Shown here piece after piece: positions 20,237 to 30,025 of a DNA stretch of 64,000 nt. Positions within the stretch are counted from its first letter, which is position 1, and every line of letters begins with the position of its first letter. A model generated the notes under the pieces. It was not told the DNA's origin. It saw only the letters and a list, made by a program, of their open reading frames with translations, and did not search any database. A program made the translations under genes and the position numbers. Origin of the DNA: an uncultured Blautia sp. GTDB taxonomy: Bacteria > Bacillota > Clostridia > Lachnospirales > Lachnospiraceae. The stretch is from assembly GCF_937880195.1 (NCBI RefSeq), contig NZ_CALFLA010000056.1, forward strand, positions 1 to 64,000, given 5' to 3'.

Positions 20237-23200
20237 TTACCATCTAAGAGGAATTGTATTTTTTATAACATCTGTATGAGAAAAACCGTCGTATCTTATT
20301 TTTTTGTTAAAAAATGTTACCCCCGCATTTCTGCTGTCCAAATCCAAAACAGCAACTCCTGTCTTTCCAGAAACCGTAACATTTTTTGTGTCTGCTGTAA
20401 GGCTCTGAAATTCATATCTCAAAGTATCATGCTCACTGATCTTATACGTTCCCAAAGGTATACTCCGAAATGTCAGTTTCCCTACTGCATAGCCATTTTC
20501 TGCCTTCAGCTGATCCTCTGTAAATTCTATGTAGTCCTCATAGCTGTGATCAATGCCTTTTATATCTGTACCTGACACACGAAATCGAAATACCGGGTTG
20601 CCGTGAGCCCATATAATATCATCCTTGTAGATTTTCTTGATTACTGTAATTTCTCCCAGTGGAGGTATAATTGGATCATTTTTTACTTCAAATTCAAGCT
20701 CCATGGCTGTTTCGCTGGGAACAAGAACAAATTCTTTTTCAAAATCGCCCTCATACCCTGCGGGATTTTTTGTTTCTACCACCTGAAATCTTCCTTCATT
20801 GTCCTCTGTGATCTGTAAAGGCTCTGATACATAAGCGCCATCCTCTTCCTTCCATAAAACCTTTCCATCTTCACCCAGATTATCCAGATATTGTTTCTCT
20901 GTCCTACTCCAGACATAAACCTGAAACTCTCCGTCTCTGGAAGTAATTTCTTCTCCTGTAAGGCTGTCCCTTTTTGTTATTTTTATGTTCCCATAGTGAA
21001 ACAGCTTTTTCTCATTGGGCGCGTCAAAAACAGTTCCTGACGGCATCTGCAAAAGTGAAAAATCCCTGCTCCACTGTCCTTCATACCCTTCAGGAGGCTT
21101 TTTTTCTATAATCCTGAATTTTCCCTGATTTTCAGTAGTATAAGAAAGTACCCCTGTTGTATAAAGCAGCGTTTGAGGATTCTGTTCCAGTTTTTCCGCC
21201 AGCAACCTGTAGGAATTTTCTGACTGGCTCCATTGATACAGTTCAAATTCAGCGCCCTTTAAAACTTTGGACGGATTTTGAGAATCAAATTTCTTGATGT
21301 AAAATTCCCCCTGGACGTTTCCTCTGAAATAGGTTTTATTTGTCACTGCCTTCTGATCGTTGACCTGGATTTCTGCAGCGTTTTCTATGTAGTAATAAGA
21401 AGTATTTCTATGATGTCCATGATCTGTTATTGTTTTACCATCAGCAAGAGTAACGTTAAAATAAAAGTAAAACGTTTCTTTATGATCCAAAAATTCAAGA
21501 TTCTTCGGGGTAAAAGTCAACCTATGGGACGCGCTGCTGTAACTAATATGAAAGTTTCCTGTCACATCATCCCCCATGCTGTTTTTTACCATTGCAGAAT
21601 TATTCACATATGTCAGGCAGGAATCCAGTTGATCTGTCAGCATATAAGACGTATAAATCATTGGATATATCGTATGAGCGATTCCATATTTATAAGTTCC
21701 TCCCGGTTTTGTATCAAGAGGCCTTAATGCACTGTGAGCAGAGGCATCTGTAGTATTATGCCATCCCATACCGTTTTGGCCGTTTTTATCATTTTCATAC
21801 CAGCTGGTAGTCGTACCACATCGTTTCCCAGGCAGATCCGGCGGAGTATATATCCCAATTGTTGTAGGCGTATCAAAATACACTCCTCCATGCCTGTTGG
21901 CGCCTGTTTCTGACTGCGGAGCGTCTACGTCATCGCCAAGCTGTACCCTTATTTTAAACGTACCGCTAAAATAAATACTTGCCCAGCCTTGTATATCCCC
22001 TATTTCTACTCTTCCGCCAGTTCCGTCATAATACCTGCGTCCTTTTACCAGCGTATAATTCTTATTGGAGGAACTGGAAGTATAATACCAGAACCCAAGA
22101 TGGTTCAATAGCTTTCCGCCGTTTCCAATGGGATATGTCTGATTATATATACTAATCCTGTCAACACCGCTGTTCTCAAAGGCGCGGAAGCCTGCTCCCA
22201 AAGTCCGCGCCGAACCATCAAGATCTTTGATGGTAATGTGACCTTTTGGATAAACCTGCGTATTGGTATTATTATAATAAAATCGAAACTCTACCTGAAC
22301 ATCATGTACCAGTCCCTGTCCAATTCCAATCCTGCTGTCATAAAACCGTATAAAAGGCTTCAGCTCCTTGCTGCTGTAGGAGGTGTTGATTCGTATAGGA
22401 TTTGATACAAACAGTTCCACGTCAATTTGGGAACCATTATAAATCCCCACATTATAGTAACGTCTGGAAACCGACGCTTTTTTATTTTTCATATCTACGG
22501 GATCGTAACAGTTTGATCCCTGCCCTGATACAGAAATCTTTTTTACTCCCGATGGGTTAAAATCCCGGAAGCCTCCCTCTGGAGCCTGTCCTTTCCTGTA
22601 TTTCACAGAAAAAGCGTAATTCTTATCCTCAATATAGTTTCTTCCCACCCGGGACACCTTTGGCGACCGGATCACGGTCTGGGGCTTATCTGGATTTGTC
22701 CATGCAGCCATGCTCTGATTACAATATTCTGCCCATTTCATCAGATATTGATATATTCCACTGTATTCCCCGTGTTCCAGAGCAGATTCAATGGTAAAAC
22801 AGTCTTTTTTACAATGGCAGAGTTCCTTATGAAGGTTACAGATTACCTGACAGTTTTCGTGCATTACACCTCTGCTGCTCCCTGCTTCACAGGTGCATAC
22901 AGAAGCAAAAGCATTTATAAGCCCATGACAGGAAAAAGAATGTTCGGTTGCCGGCCCCGGCCTCCCACAGGTACAATCATCCATCAAAGCAGTGCGAAAA
23001 ACATTGCAGGACCAGTCATGCTGATATGGATCCTGTGCCTGGAACATACAGGTACATTCTATTTCTGCATCTCCCTCTGTTCTGGATTCCTCTTCCATAT
23101 GCTCGTCCGTCTCCGGCTCCCCGGGTATTTCTTCTTCTCTGGTTAATATGTCCAAAAGTACGTCGGATCCCGGCATTGTTATTTCATAAACAGAATCTTC

Positions 23201-23650
23201 TCTTCTGATTTCCAGAGTTTCTCCGTCAGAAGAATATGCCTCGACATTTTCTAAAATCTGTCCTTCATAAGGGATCACGTAAAATGCCACAGACTGATTC
23301 TCATAAAAGCTGTTGCAATCCTGAAGAGAACAGGCAGTTTTATCCACCGTTTCCTCTGATGCGTCTTCCAACAGTCCGGGTTCTGAAAGGATATACAGGT
23401 CAGCCTCTCCTCTTACCTCAATCCTGTACTGCATCTCCACTTCTTCTAATGGATCCTCATCAGAAAATTCCGGAAGACTCTGATCAGAAAACTCCGGGGC
23501 TTCCGGTTCTGTATCTTCTGTTTCCAAAGGCCTATTCTCCCCATTGTTCATAATAACCCTGTTTTCTCCAAACGAAGCTCCAAAAGCAGCAGACATAGAC
23601 GATCCTGCCATTATGGCTGCAAGTATGACAGCGGCTGTTTTTTGTCTCAT
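20237..23650 (-). CDS. Large secreted adhesin with Cys/His-rich module and Cna-B-like domains
   Basis: This 1137-residue exported protein has a signal peptide (about 1-25) and an acidic Pro/Glu region (about 30-75). A Cys/His-rich module (about 199-285) contains three repeats of the type CTC, 8-9 residues, H, 2-3 residues, C. A long beta-rich region of unknown type follows, with a segment (about 650-760) resembling isopeptide-forming fimbrial D2 domains. Three prealbumin/Cna-B-like domains come last (about 780-890, 888-1000 and 998-1115), with the EKKPPEGYEG and ETKNPAGYEG motifs that carry the isopeptide Glu. I see no LPXTG motif or C-terminal membrane segment, so attachment must be by another route. 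Its start overlaps the preceding gene by ATGA, making it the last gene of the SipW operon. A surface-fibre or matrix role is inference. Confidence 0.78.
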   Translation of the reverse strand: MRQKTAAVILAAIMAGSSMSAAFGASFGENRVIMNNGENRPLETEDTEPEAPEFSDQSLPEFSDEDPLEEVEMQYRIEVRGEADLYILSEPGLLEDASEETVDKTACSLQDCNSFYENQSVAFYVIPYEGQILENVEAYSSDGETLEIRREDSVYEITMPGSDVLLDILTREEEIPGEPETDEHMEEESRTEGDAEIECTCMFQAQDPYQHDWSCNVFRTALMDDCTCGRPGPATEHSFSCHGLINAFASVCTCEAGSSRGVMHENCQVICNLHKELCHCKKDCFTIESALEHGEYSGIYQYLMKWAEYCNQSMAAWTNPDKPQTVIRSPKVSRVGRNYIEDKNYAFSVKYRKGQAPEGGFRDFNPSGVKKISVSGQGSNCYDPVDMKNKKASVSRRYYNVGIYNGSQIDVELFVSNPIRINTSYSSKELKPFIRFYDSRIGIGQGLVHDVQVEFRFYYNNTNTQVYPKGHITIKDLDGSARTLGAGFRAFENSGVDRISIYNQTYPIGNGGKLLNHLGFWYYTSSSSNKNYTLVKGRRYYDGTGGRVEIGDIQGWASIYFSGTFKIRVQLGDDVDAPQSETGANRHGGVYFDTPTTIGIYTPPDLPGKRCGTTTSWYENDKNGQNGMGWHNTTDASAHSALRPLDTKPGGTYKYGIAHTIYPMIYTSYMLTDQLDSCLTYVNNSAMVKNSMGDDVTGNFHISYSSASHRLTFTPKNLEFLDHKETFYFYFNVTLADGKTITDHGHHRNTSYYYIENAAEIQVNDQKAVTNKTYFRGNVQGEFYIKKFDSQNPSKVLKGAEFELYQWSQSENSYRLLAEKLEQNPQTLLYTTGVLSYTTENQGKFRIIEKKPPEGYEGQWSRDFSLLQMPSGTVFDAPNEKKLFHYGNIKITKRDSLTGEEITSRDGEFQVYVWSRTEKQYLDNLGEDGKVLWKEEDGAYVSEPLQITEDNEGRFQVVETKNPAGYEGDFEKEFVLVPSETAMELEFEVKNDPIIPPLGEITVIKKIYKDDIIWAHGNPVFRFRVSGTDIKGIDHSYEDYIEFTEDQLKAENGYAVGKLTFRSIPLGTYKISEHDTLRYEFQSLTADTKNVTVSGKTGVAVLDLDSRNAGVTFFNKKIRYDGFSHTDVIKNTIPLRW

Positions 23651-24231
23651 TTCCCTCCTCCTTCCTCAGCAGGGCTTCCGCTGTAATGAGCAAACGCATC
23701 CCATACACTGGAAAAGCCTTCAGCCTGTACAGACTCTTCGTACACATTCATTTCAAAGTCCTTAAGAAGCGCCTGATACTTTGCGTTTACCTTATGATGA
23801 TCTATATGAAATCCGGTAATAAGAGGAGCGGTAGCTTCTCCTTTTTTCAGAATATGGTTATAATAATAAAACCCGTCCCTGTAAACCCAGTCCTTCTTAT
23901 TCAGCCCGTCCAGGACCACTGCGTTTCCAATATCAGAGTTGGAATAACTCAGTTCCGCTCTTACGTAACAGTCAGACAGGGCAGCCTCTTTTATTCCTCC
24001 GGTATTTGAAATCTGTATTTTTTTTATGTAATGAGGATCCTTCTCAACAGGCGTTGGAGTTATACTAGGAAACTCCTCTTCTATACTGGTTTCATTATAC
24101 CCGGTTGTGGCAATATTTGTTTTTTTGTCAAAAGAAGAAAGATACGCAAGGGTTCCTTCCCGTCCTGCAGCGCCTGCAAACATCAGTAATGCAGTAATTT
24201 TTAAAATTGTTTTTGTGTGATTTACGGTCAC
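23647..24231 (-). CDS. TasA/CalY-like SipW-dependent secreted protein (third in operon)
   Basis: This is a 194-residue protein. The N-terminal hydrophobic segment is followed by LAYLSSFDKKTNIATTG, which fits the signal-peptide and processing context of SipW substrates (A-Y-L/F, short acidic stretch, N-x-x-x-x-G). The mature part is beta-rich, with the YVRAELSYSN strand seen in TasA/camelysin relatives, and a Pro/Thr/Glu spacer follows the cleavage region. No anchor is visible, so it is likely released or assembled outside the cell. ATGA overlaps on both sides (24228-24231 and 23647-23650) tie it to the preceding protein and the adhesin. I infer a minor subunit or adaptor. Confidence 0.72.
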   Translation of the reverse strand: MTVNHTKTILKITALLMFAGAAGREGTLAYLSSFDKKTNIATTGYNETSIEEEFPSITPTPVEKDPHYIKKIQISNTGGIKEAALSDCYVRAELSYSNSDIGNAVVLDGLNKKDWVYRDGFYYYNHILKKGEATAPLITGFHIDHHKVNAKYQALLKDFEMNVYEESVQAEGFSSVWDAFAHYSGSPAEEGGGK

Positions 24232-25445
24232 TGCTTCTCTCCTTTCCTGCAGATCAATACTGCCAGTATTCCAAGAACCGTCATACTGGAAAAAACCAGA
24301 AGAAGGACGCCTGTTTCCACAGCTGATCTATCGCCTGTTTTTACTGCTGATTTCGCTTCTGCTGTATGAATCTCTGCATCTGTATTATACGGTGTTTTTC
24401 CTCCGTCCTGTTCCGTCTTACCGTCCTCTTCACTGACAGAAAAAATCCACTGTACATCAGCCTCCCTTAAAGCATAGGAATTGTCCCACTCTTTTGGAAC
24501 AGAAAGATGGAATACCATTCTCCCTGATCTTGAAGGCGAGACAACGCCCAGGGAATGGTTTTTCGTCAGTTTTGGAGAATCCAGAGTTCCCTGATACAAA
24601 AGTTTCCCGTCCATAAGTATCTTAAGTCTTATCTGCTGAAGAAGTTCTATATTTTCTTTGTTTTTGCTGTTTACTTTAGTTCGGAAAAAAATCTCAGCCT
24701 CCTGATCTGTGGTATTTGAAACTTCCACTGTATCCTTAAACCTGTCTCCCGGCATGGCTATGCCAAGATTATTAAAAAAATCTCCCGGAACAGCAAGAAG
24801 TTTATGGGCCTTTCCGCTAAACTCTACAGACAGCTTTGTACCAGGAGCCGGACAGGATGGCGCTCTGCCTTTCTCATGAACGCAGGCCAAAATTTTTTGA
24901 TTTCCCCATGGAGACATTCCAGAAAAGTCCGGCAAAAAGTTCTCTGCCTGAATGGCCTCCGCTTCTATTAAAATCCCAAGCCCCTGCCCGGAGTGCAGCT
25001 CTGTCCAGGCAGAAGGAATCCTGATACCCTGAAATAAGTCCACGCTTTCTCCTCTGTTCAGCACCTCTATGTAATAATAATATTCACCTCGTTTCACCCA
25101 TTCTTCTGAAATTCCCCACAGCATTCTGTCATGGAAACCTTCCTGTTCTTTTTTTTGATTCTCGTAACAAATTCTCGCCCGCACCCAGCAGGGACGTGCA
25201 TAATTGGTAATCCTTGGGATTTTGGAGTGCGTCTCTCCCGGAAGAATGGTTTGATTCTTTTTATAGGGAAGCTCTGTACTTCCCTTTTTCCGGTACTCTT
25301 CCAGTTCAATATTTACATCTCCTACTGCAATATGATTATTTACTTTGACACTGTCGGAAAAAGAGCCATAAACAGCAATGGCTCCTGCCAGAATTGCCGC
25401 AAGTGCTGCTGCCATTCCTTTTACTGTATTCCTGATCATATTCAC
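24228..25445 (-). CDS. TasA-like protein with C-terminal membrane anchor
   Basis: This is a 405-residue protein. The N-terminus shows a SipW-type signal with YGSFSDSVKVNNHIAVGDV after the hydrophobic stretch. Residues of about 35-190 resemble TasA/CalY domains (WVRARICYEN strand), and a second beta-rich domain of similar size follows. The C-terminus is VKTGD, a spacer, a membrane segment (about 377-397) and RKGEKQ. That is the layout of a cell-wall sorting signal, although the motif is not LPXTG; TGD variants of this kind occur in Clostridia. This protein is therefore the best candidate to fix the assembled structure to the cell. Function beyond that is inference. Confidence 0.72.
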   Translation of the reverse strand: MNMIRNTVKGMAAALAAILAGAIAVYGSFSDSVKVNNHIAVGDVNIELEEYRKKGSTELPYKKNQTILPGETHSKIPRITNYARPCWVRARICYENQKKEQEGFHDRMLWGISEEWVKRGEYYYYIEVLNRGESVDLFQGIRIPSAWTELHSGQGLGILIEAEAIQAENFLPDFSGMSPWGNQKILACVHEKGRAPSCPAPGTKLSVEFSGKAHKLLAVPGDFFNNLGIAMPGDRFKDTVEVSNTTDQEAEIFFRTKVNSKNKENIELLQQIRLKILMDGKLLYQGTLDSPKLTKNHSLGVVSPSRSGRMVFHLSVPKEWDNSYALREADVQWIFSVSEEDGKTEQDGGKTPYNTDAEIHTAEAKSAVKTGDRSAVETGVLLLVFSSMTVLGILAVLICRKGEKQ

Positions 25446-25482
25446 CCCCTTCAGAACAAATGCAGTTTATTTCTCCCGGCTC

Positions 25483-26133
25483 TTAAAAAGCAGCCTGCCC
25501 CTCCTGTCCTGCATTTTGATTTACATATTTCCCATAAGCCTCCCTGGCTTTTTCCTTAACGGAACCTCCGTCTCCGCCAGTATATGCAGTCTGGATGGCG
25601 TATGCCCTGACCGGAATACTAAGCTGCTGCCCGTCAAGCTGCCCCTCTATAATATTCAGAAACTTAATGCTGTCAAAAAGCTTTTCTGTGGTCTGTTCCG
25701 GTTTCAGCACCTGGTCGTAAGCATATACATATACCATATTGTCGTCCTTTTTCCTGGAATCCAGTTTCGACCATTTTTCCCCTGTATGGAAGGTAAACAG
25801 CTCCTGCAGTTTATGTTCCATCCGTTTTCCTTCATAATCTGCTGCTGTTACCTCTTTCATTGGTATACCAACCTCCAGGTATACAAAAGCATCGTTTGTC
25901 CCTGTATTTTTTATCTGGGGATCCTTCTGGATCTGTTTTCCTGGCTCCATTGTTTTATGGTCGTCAGGGTTCCATCCCGGTTCCTGAAGTTCGATTTTTA
26001 CCTGTCCCACAACAAAGGGGTTTTCCGCTTTATCATAATCCGTTAGATAGGCGGAGACGCCTCCTGCCGCCGCCAACCCGAGGGCTCCTGCAAGGAGAAC
26101 CGCTGTTGCTATATTTCTTTTTGATTTTTTCAT
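25483..26133 (-). CDS. TasA/CalY-family fibre-forming secreted protein (first in operon)
   Basis: This is a 216-residue protein and the clearest TasA/camelysin relative in the operon. A Lys-rich start and hydrophobic signal (about 5-28) end in GGVSAYLTDYDKAENPFVVGQVKIELQEP, quoted here in parts: AYLTDYDKAENPF then VVGQVKIEL. The mature beta-sandwich contains the KNTGTNDAFVYLEV strand typical of the family. In Bacillus such proteins polymerise into biofilm fibres after SipW cleavage. Its ATG overlaps the stop of sipW (ATGA), so substrate and peptidase are made together. It is probably the major subunit. Confidence 0.82.
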   Translation of the reverse strand: MKKSKRNIATAVLLAGALGLAAAGGVSAYLTDYDKAENPFVVGQVKIELQEPGWNPDDHKTMEPGKQIQKDPQIKNTGTNDAFVYLEVGIPMKEVTAADYEGKRMEHKLQELFTFHTGEKWSKLDSRKKDDNMVYVYAYDQVLKPEQTTEKLFDSIKFLNIIEGQLDGQQLSIPVRAYAIQTAYTGGDGGSVKEKAREAYGKYVNQNAGQEGQAAF

Positions 26134-26612
26134 GTATGTTTCCGCATAGTCTTTCTATGCTCTCCTTTCCAATGTATGATAAAGAAAATCAATTCCTGAA
26201 TGAGCATCAGTCCAATGACGCCCAACACTGTTTTCTGTCGGAGAAAAAAAGCGCCATATCCCAAAAAAGGAATGGAAAATACTACAGTTCCCTCTATCTG
26301 ATCTGGATGTACAAAATAAGGATCCTCCTTCTCATTTGCGTCTCCCCTGGTAACATACAGGCCGTTCTCCTTTCTTATGACCCGGTGCGTCACCAGAGAA
26401 TCTCTGAGACGGTACATGATCACATCTCCCGGCTCTGGTTTTTTCTGTTTTTTGTCTGTAAAGATCAGGCCTCCTGTTTTAATAGCTGGTTCCATTGAAC
26501 CGGAAAGAACCGCCTGCGCGGAAAATCTGCCTGACGGCGCCAGAAACAAATAACATCCCACAATCAGAAATAACGCCAGAATGCCTCTGGTAATCTGCTC
26601 TGCTTTTTTCAT
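26130..26612 (-). CDS. sipW: SipW-type signal peptidase I
   Basis: This is a 160-residue membrane protease of the ER-type (S26B) signal peptidase family. An N-terminal membrane segment (about 9-27) precedes the catalytic Ser39 in LSGSMEPAI. His76 in SLVTHRVI takes the place of the general-base Lys found in ordinary bacterial SipS-type enzymes. YVTRGDAN is the conserved third box, and a C-terminal membrane segment follows (about 128-148). It heads the operon and should process the three TasA-like proteins encoded behind it. The start is ATG at 26612 with AAGGAAG upstream. Confidence 0.9.
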   Translation of the reverse strand: MKKAEQITRGILALFLIVGCYLFLAPSGRFSAQAVLSGSMEPAIKTGGLIFTDKKQKKPEPGDVIMYRLRDSLVTHRVIRKENGLYVTRGDANEKEDPYFVHPDQIEGTVVFSIPFLGYGAFFLRQKTVLGVIGLMLIQELIFFIIHWKGEHRKTMRKHT

Positions 26613-26949
26613 ATGCTCATTCTTCCTTATATTTTCAGTTTTTACATGGCGGAGCTCTGCCCCGCAGCCAGCATTTCATAGATTACGCCCGCTTTCTCCT
26701 TCGTTTGAGAAGGGCAAAATGAATAGATCTTGGAATTGAAAAAAATGAATGACACCTTAAGAATAAGAAAATAACAGAAGAGTATAATACTCTGAAGAAT
26801 TCCCTGAAAACGGGAAGAAAGCGGCGTATTCTTTTTATAAGACTAAAGGAGGCCATCTCCTTCAACCTTCATACAATGTGGAATTTCCCCGATAAACCTT
26901 CTGAAAAAGGCGGTGCAGGATGAACGTCCCTGCTTGTTTAGATGCTTTT
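26613..26949 (-). other. Long 5' leader of the SipW operon
   Basis: The only good promoter lies about 330 bases before the sipW start, so the message has a long leader. It contains GCAGGGACG...CCTGC and CCG...CGG hairpins near 26885-26935. I do not recognise a riboswitch family: the c-di-GMP-I core was looked for and not found. A 57-codon frame (26683-26856) in this leader could encode a small basic hydrophobic peptide. Confidence 0.4.
26683..26856 (-). CDS. Possible 57-residue basic leader peptide (doubtful)
   Basis: The frame starts at ATG 26856, with GAAGG nine bases upstream, and encodes a small peptide with a hydrophobic middle (VLYSSVIFLFL) and an Arg/Lys-rich end (KRRRKRA). It lies inside the long sipW leader. 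No homology is apparent and the composition could be chance. It is listed because position and ribosome site make translation possible. Confidence 0.2.
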   Translation of the reverse strand: MASFSLIKRIRRFLPVFREFFRVLYSSVIFLFLRCHSFFSIPRSIHFALLKRRRKRA

Positions 26950-26978
26950 ATTCTATCCCCCGGCCACTGGAAAGTCAA
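26950..26978 (-). promoter_or_regulatory. Promoter of the SipW operon
   Basis: TTGACT, 17 bases and TAGAAT on the minus strand. Predicted transcription start is near 26943, leaving a long leader before sipW. Confidence 0.65.
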
Positions 26979-27006
26979 CGAAATTCGTTCGTCAAATTAC
27001 TCCCTC

Positions 27007-27049
27007 AAAAAAAGACAATCCCGGACAAAAATCCTGGATTGTCTTTTTT
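27007..27049 (-). terminator. Terminator of leuC-leuD
   Basis: AAAAAGACAATCC pairs with GGATTGTCTTTTT around a 14-base middle that can itself pair, giving A and T tracts on both sides. It lies five bases after the leuD stop and separates it from the SipW operon. Confidence 0.9.
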
Positions 27050-27053
27050 GTGA

Positions 27054-27539
27054 TTACTTTTTATTAATATAATTTACAAGTCCTCCGGCCTGTATGATTT
27101 TCTGCATAAACTCTGGAAAGGCCTGGCCTTTAAATTCTGTTCCTTTTGTGCGGTTGTAGATCATTCCAGAATCAAAATCCACCTCAACCTCATCTCCGGC
27201 TTCAATGCCTTTGCTGGCGCTTGGACACTCAATAATAGGAAGACCGATATTAATAGCGTTTCTGTAAAAAATTCTGGCAAATGTTTCTGCGATCACACAG
27301 CTTACTCCTGCTGCCTTAATTGCAATAGGGGCATGTTCTCTGGAGGAACCGCAGCCGAAATTCTTATCTGCTACAATAATATCTCCTTTTTTCACCTGAT
27401 CCACAAATTCTTTGTCAATATCTTCCATACAGTGGGTTGCCAGCTCTGCGGGATCTGAAGAATTCAGATAACGCGCCGGGATGATCACGTCCGTATCTAC
27501 ATTGTCTCCATATTTAAACACTCTGCCTTTTGCCTGCAT
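27054..27539 (-). CDS. leuD: 3-isopropylmalate dehydratase, small subunit
   Basis: This 161-residue small (swivel-domain) subunit acts with LeuC to isomerise 2- to 3-isopropylmalate in leucine synthesis. Clear motifs are [13 protein letters not shown] and [11 protein letters not shown]. The short length is the usual size of the two-subunit bacterial/archaeal type. It follows leuC by thirteen bases and ends at a strong terminator. No leuB is present in the window. Confidence 0.93.
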   Translation of the reverse strand: MQAKGRVFKYGDNVDTDVIIPARYLNSSDPAELATHCMEDIDKEFVDQVKKGDIIVADKNFGCGSSREHAPIAIKAAGVSCVIAETFARIFYRNAINIGLPIIECPSASKGIEAGDEVEVDFDSGMIYNRTKGTEFKGQAFPEFMQKIIQAGGLVNYINKK

Positions 27540-27552
27540 AGCTTTCTCCTCC

Positions 27553-28821
27553 TTATAATCCCAGCTCTTCCGGTGCGGAAATCCTGCCTGTCACTGCGCT
27601 TGCTGCCGCCACTGCCGGACTGGCGAGATATACTTCTGAATCCACATGTCCCATACGGCCCACAAAATTACGGTTTGTTGTAGAAATACATCTCTCTCCT
27701 GCTGCCAAAATACCCATATATCCGCCAAGACATGGTCCGCAGGTAGGAGTGCTAACTACAGCTCCTGCCTCAATAAAGATTTTCAGAAGCCCTTCCTCCA
27801 TTGCCTGAAGATAAACGCCCTGTGTTGCCGGGATCACAATGCAGCGCACTCCTTTTTTTACTTTTCGTCCTTTCAGGATTTCTGCCGCTATGCGAAGATC
27901 CTGGATCCGTCCGTTTGTGCAGGAACCGATAACTGCCTGGTCTATGGTCACATCTTCCTGGATCTCTGAAATTGTTTTTGTGTTTTCTGGAAGATGCGGG
28001 AAGGAAACAGTAGGCTCCAGCTTTCCAAGGTCAATGGTGTACTCTGCCTCGTAAACAGCGTCGTCATCCGCTTCATAAACCTTATAGGGTCTTACGGAAT
28101 GTTCCTTCATATATTCTTCCGTCAGCGCATCTACAGGGAAGATCCCATTTTTTCCGCCTGCTTCAATAGCCATGTTTGCAATGGTAAAGCGGTCGTCCAT
28201 AGAAAGATTCTGAATGCCGTCCCCGACAAATTCCATGGATTTATAAAGAGCGCCGTCCACACCGATCATACCGATAATATGCAGGATCACGTCCTTGCCG
28301 CTGACCCACTTGGACGGCTTTCCGATAATATTAAACTTAATAGCTGAAGGAACCTTAAACCAAGCCTTGCCAGTCACCATTCCAGCCGCCATATCTGTAC
28401 TTCCAACGCCTGTAGAAAATGCTCCAAGAGCGCCGTAGGTACAGGTGTGGGAGTCTGCGCCAATAATCACGTCTCCGGCAACTGTCAGTCCCTTTTCCGG
28501 CAGAAGCGCATGTTCGATTCCCATTTCCCCTACGTCAAAATAATTTGTAATTTCATGGCGGCAGGCAAATTCTCTGACGCATTTGCAGTGTTCTGCAGAC
28601 TTGATGTCTTTATTTGGAATAAAATGATCCATTACAAGAGCAATCTTATCCTTATCAAAAACTGTATTTACTTTCATCTTGTCCATTTCATGAATTGCCA
28701 CCGGAGAGGTGATATCGTTTCCCAGAACAAGATCCAGATCCGCCTCGATCAACTGGCCGGCTTCCACATGATCCAGGCCTGCATGTGCTGCCAGAATCTT
28801 CTGTGTCATTGTCATTCCCAT
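27553..28821 (-). CDS. leuC: 3-isopropylmalate dehydratase, large subunit
   Basis: This 422-residue aconitase-family subunit carries the 4Fe-4S cluster; the cysteines lie in IGSCTNGR and in [22 protein letters not shown] is the substrate-binding signature. The length fits the homoaconitase/LeuC type found in Clostridia. The start ATG at 28821 is chosen because ATGGAGGAAAAGAACC precedes it; an upstream in-frame codon would lie in a palindromic repeat. The gene sits behind the ilvC terminator and that repeat, so part of its transcription must come from readthrough or an unseen promoter. Confidence 0.92.
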   Translation of the reverse strand: MGMTMTQKILAAHAGLDHVEAGQLIEADLDLVLGNDITSPVAIHEMDKMKVNTVFDKDKIALVMDHFIPNKDIKSAEHCKCVREFACRHEITNYFDVGEMGIEHALLPEKGLTVAGDVIIGADSHTCTYGALGAFSTGVGSTDMAAGMVTGKAWFKVPSAIKFNIIGKPSKWVSGKDVILHIIGMIGVDGALYKSMEFVGDGIQNLSMDDRFTIANMAIEAGGKNGIFPVDALTEEYMKEHSVRPYKVYEADDDAVYEAEYTIDLGKLEPTVSFPHLPENTKTISEIQEDVTIDQAVIGSCTNGRIQDLRIAAEILKGRKVKKGVRCIVIPATQGVYLQAMEEGLLKIFIEAGAVVSTPTCGPCLGGYMGILAAGERCISTTNRNFVGRMGHVDSEVYLASPAVAAASAVTGRISAPEELGL

Positions 28822-28840
28822 GGTTCTTTTCCTCCATTCC

Positions 28841-28896
28841 ATTTGTTCTGGAAAGTTAGTACAGAATGTACAACTTTCCTAATAAAAGACAAAAAT
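28841..28896. repeat. Palindromic repeat, copy 2
   Basis: An inverted repeat around GTACAGAATGTAC with GGAAAGTT/AACTTTCC arms, starting directly in the T-tract of the ilvC terminator and ending about 20 bases before the leuC start. The ilvC side keeps CTAATAAAA; the leuC side is decayed. Confidence 0.75.
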
Positions 28897-28921
28897 CCCC
28901 TGTCAGGAAGACAGGGGATTT
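28889..28921 (-). terminator. Terminator of ilvN-ilvC
   Basis: On the minus strand AATCCCCTGTC and GACAGGGGATT form an 11-bp stem with a TTCCT loop, followed by TTTGTC. It stands between ilvC and leuC, so leuCD expression may depend on partial readthrough. Confidence 0.85.
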
Positions 28922-28930
28922 GAATACGGA

Positions 28931-30025
<1,095 letters not shown>

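Noticed and set aside
26880..26949. c-di-GMP riboswitch in the sipW leader
   Set aside because: The GGGACG word is present, but the GCAAAGCC core and the rest of the fold are missing.
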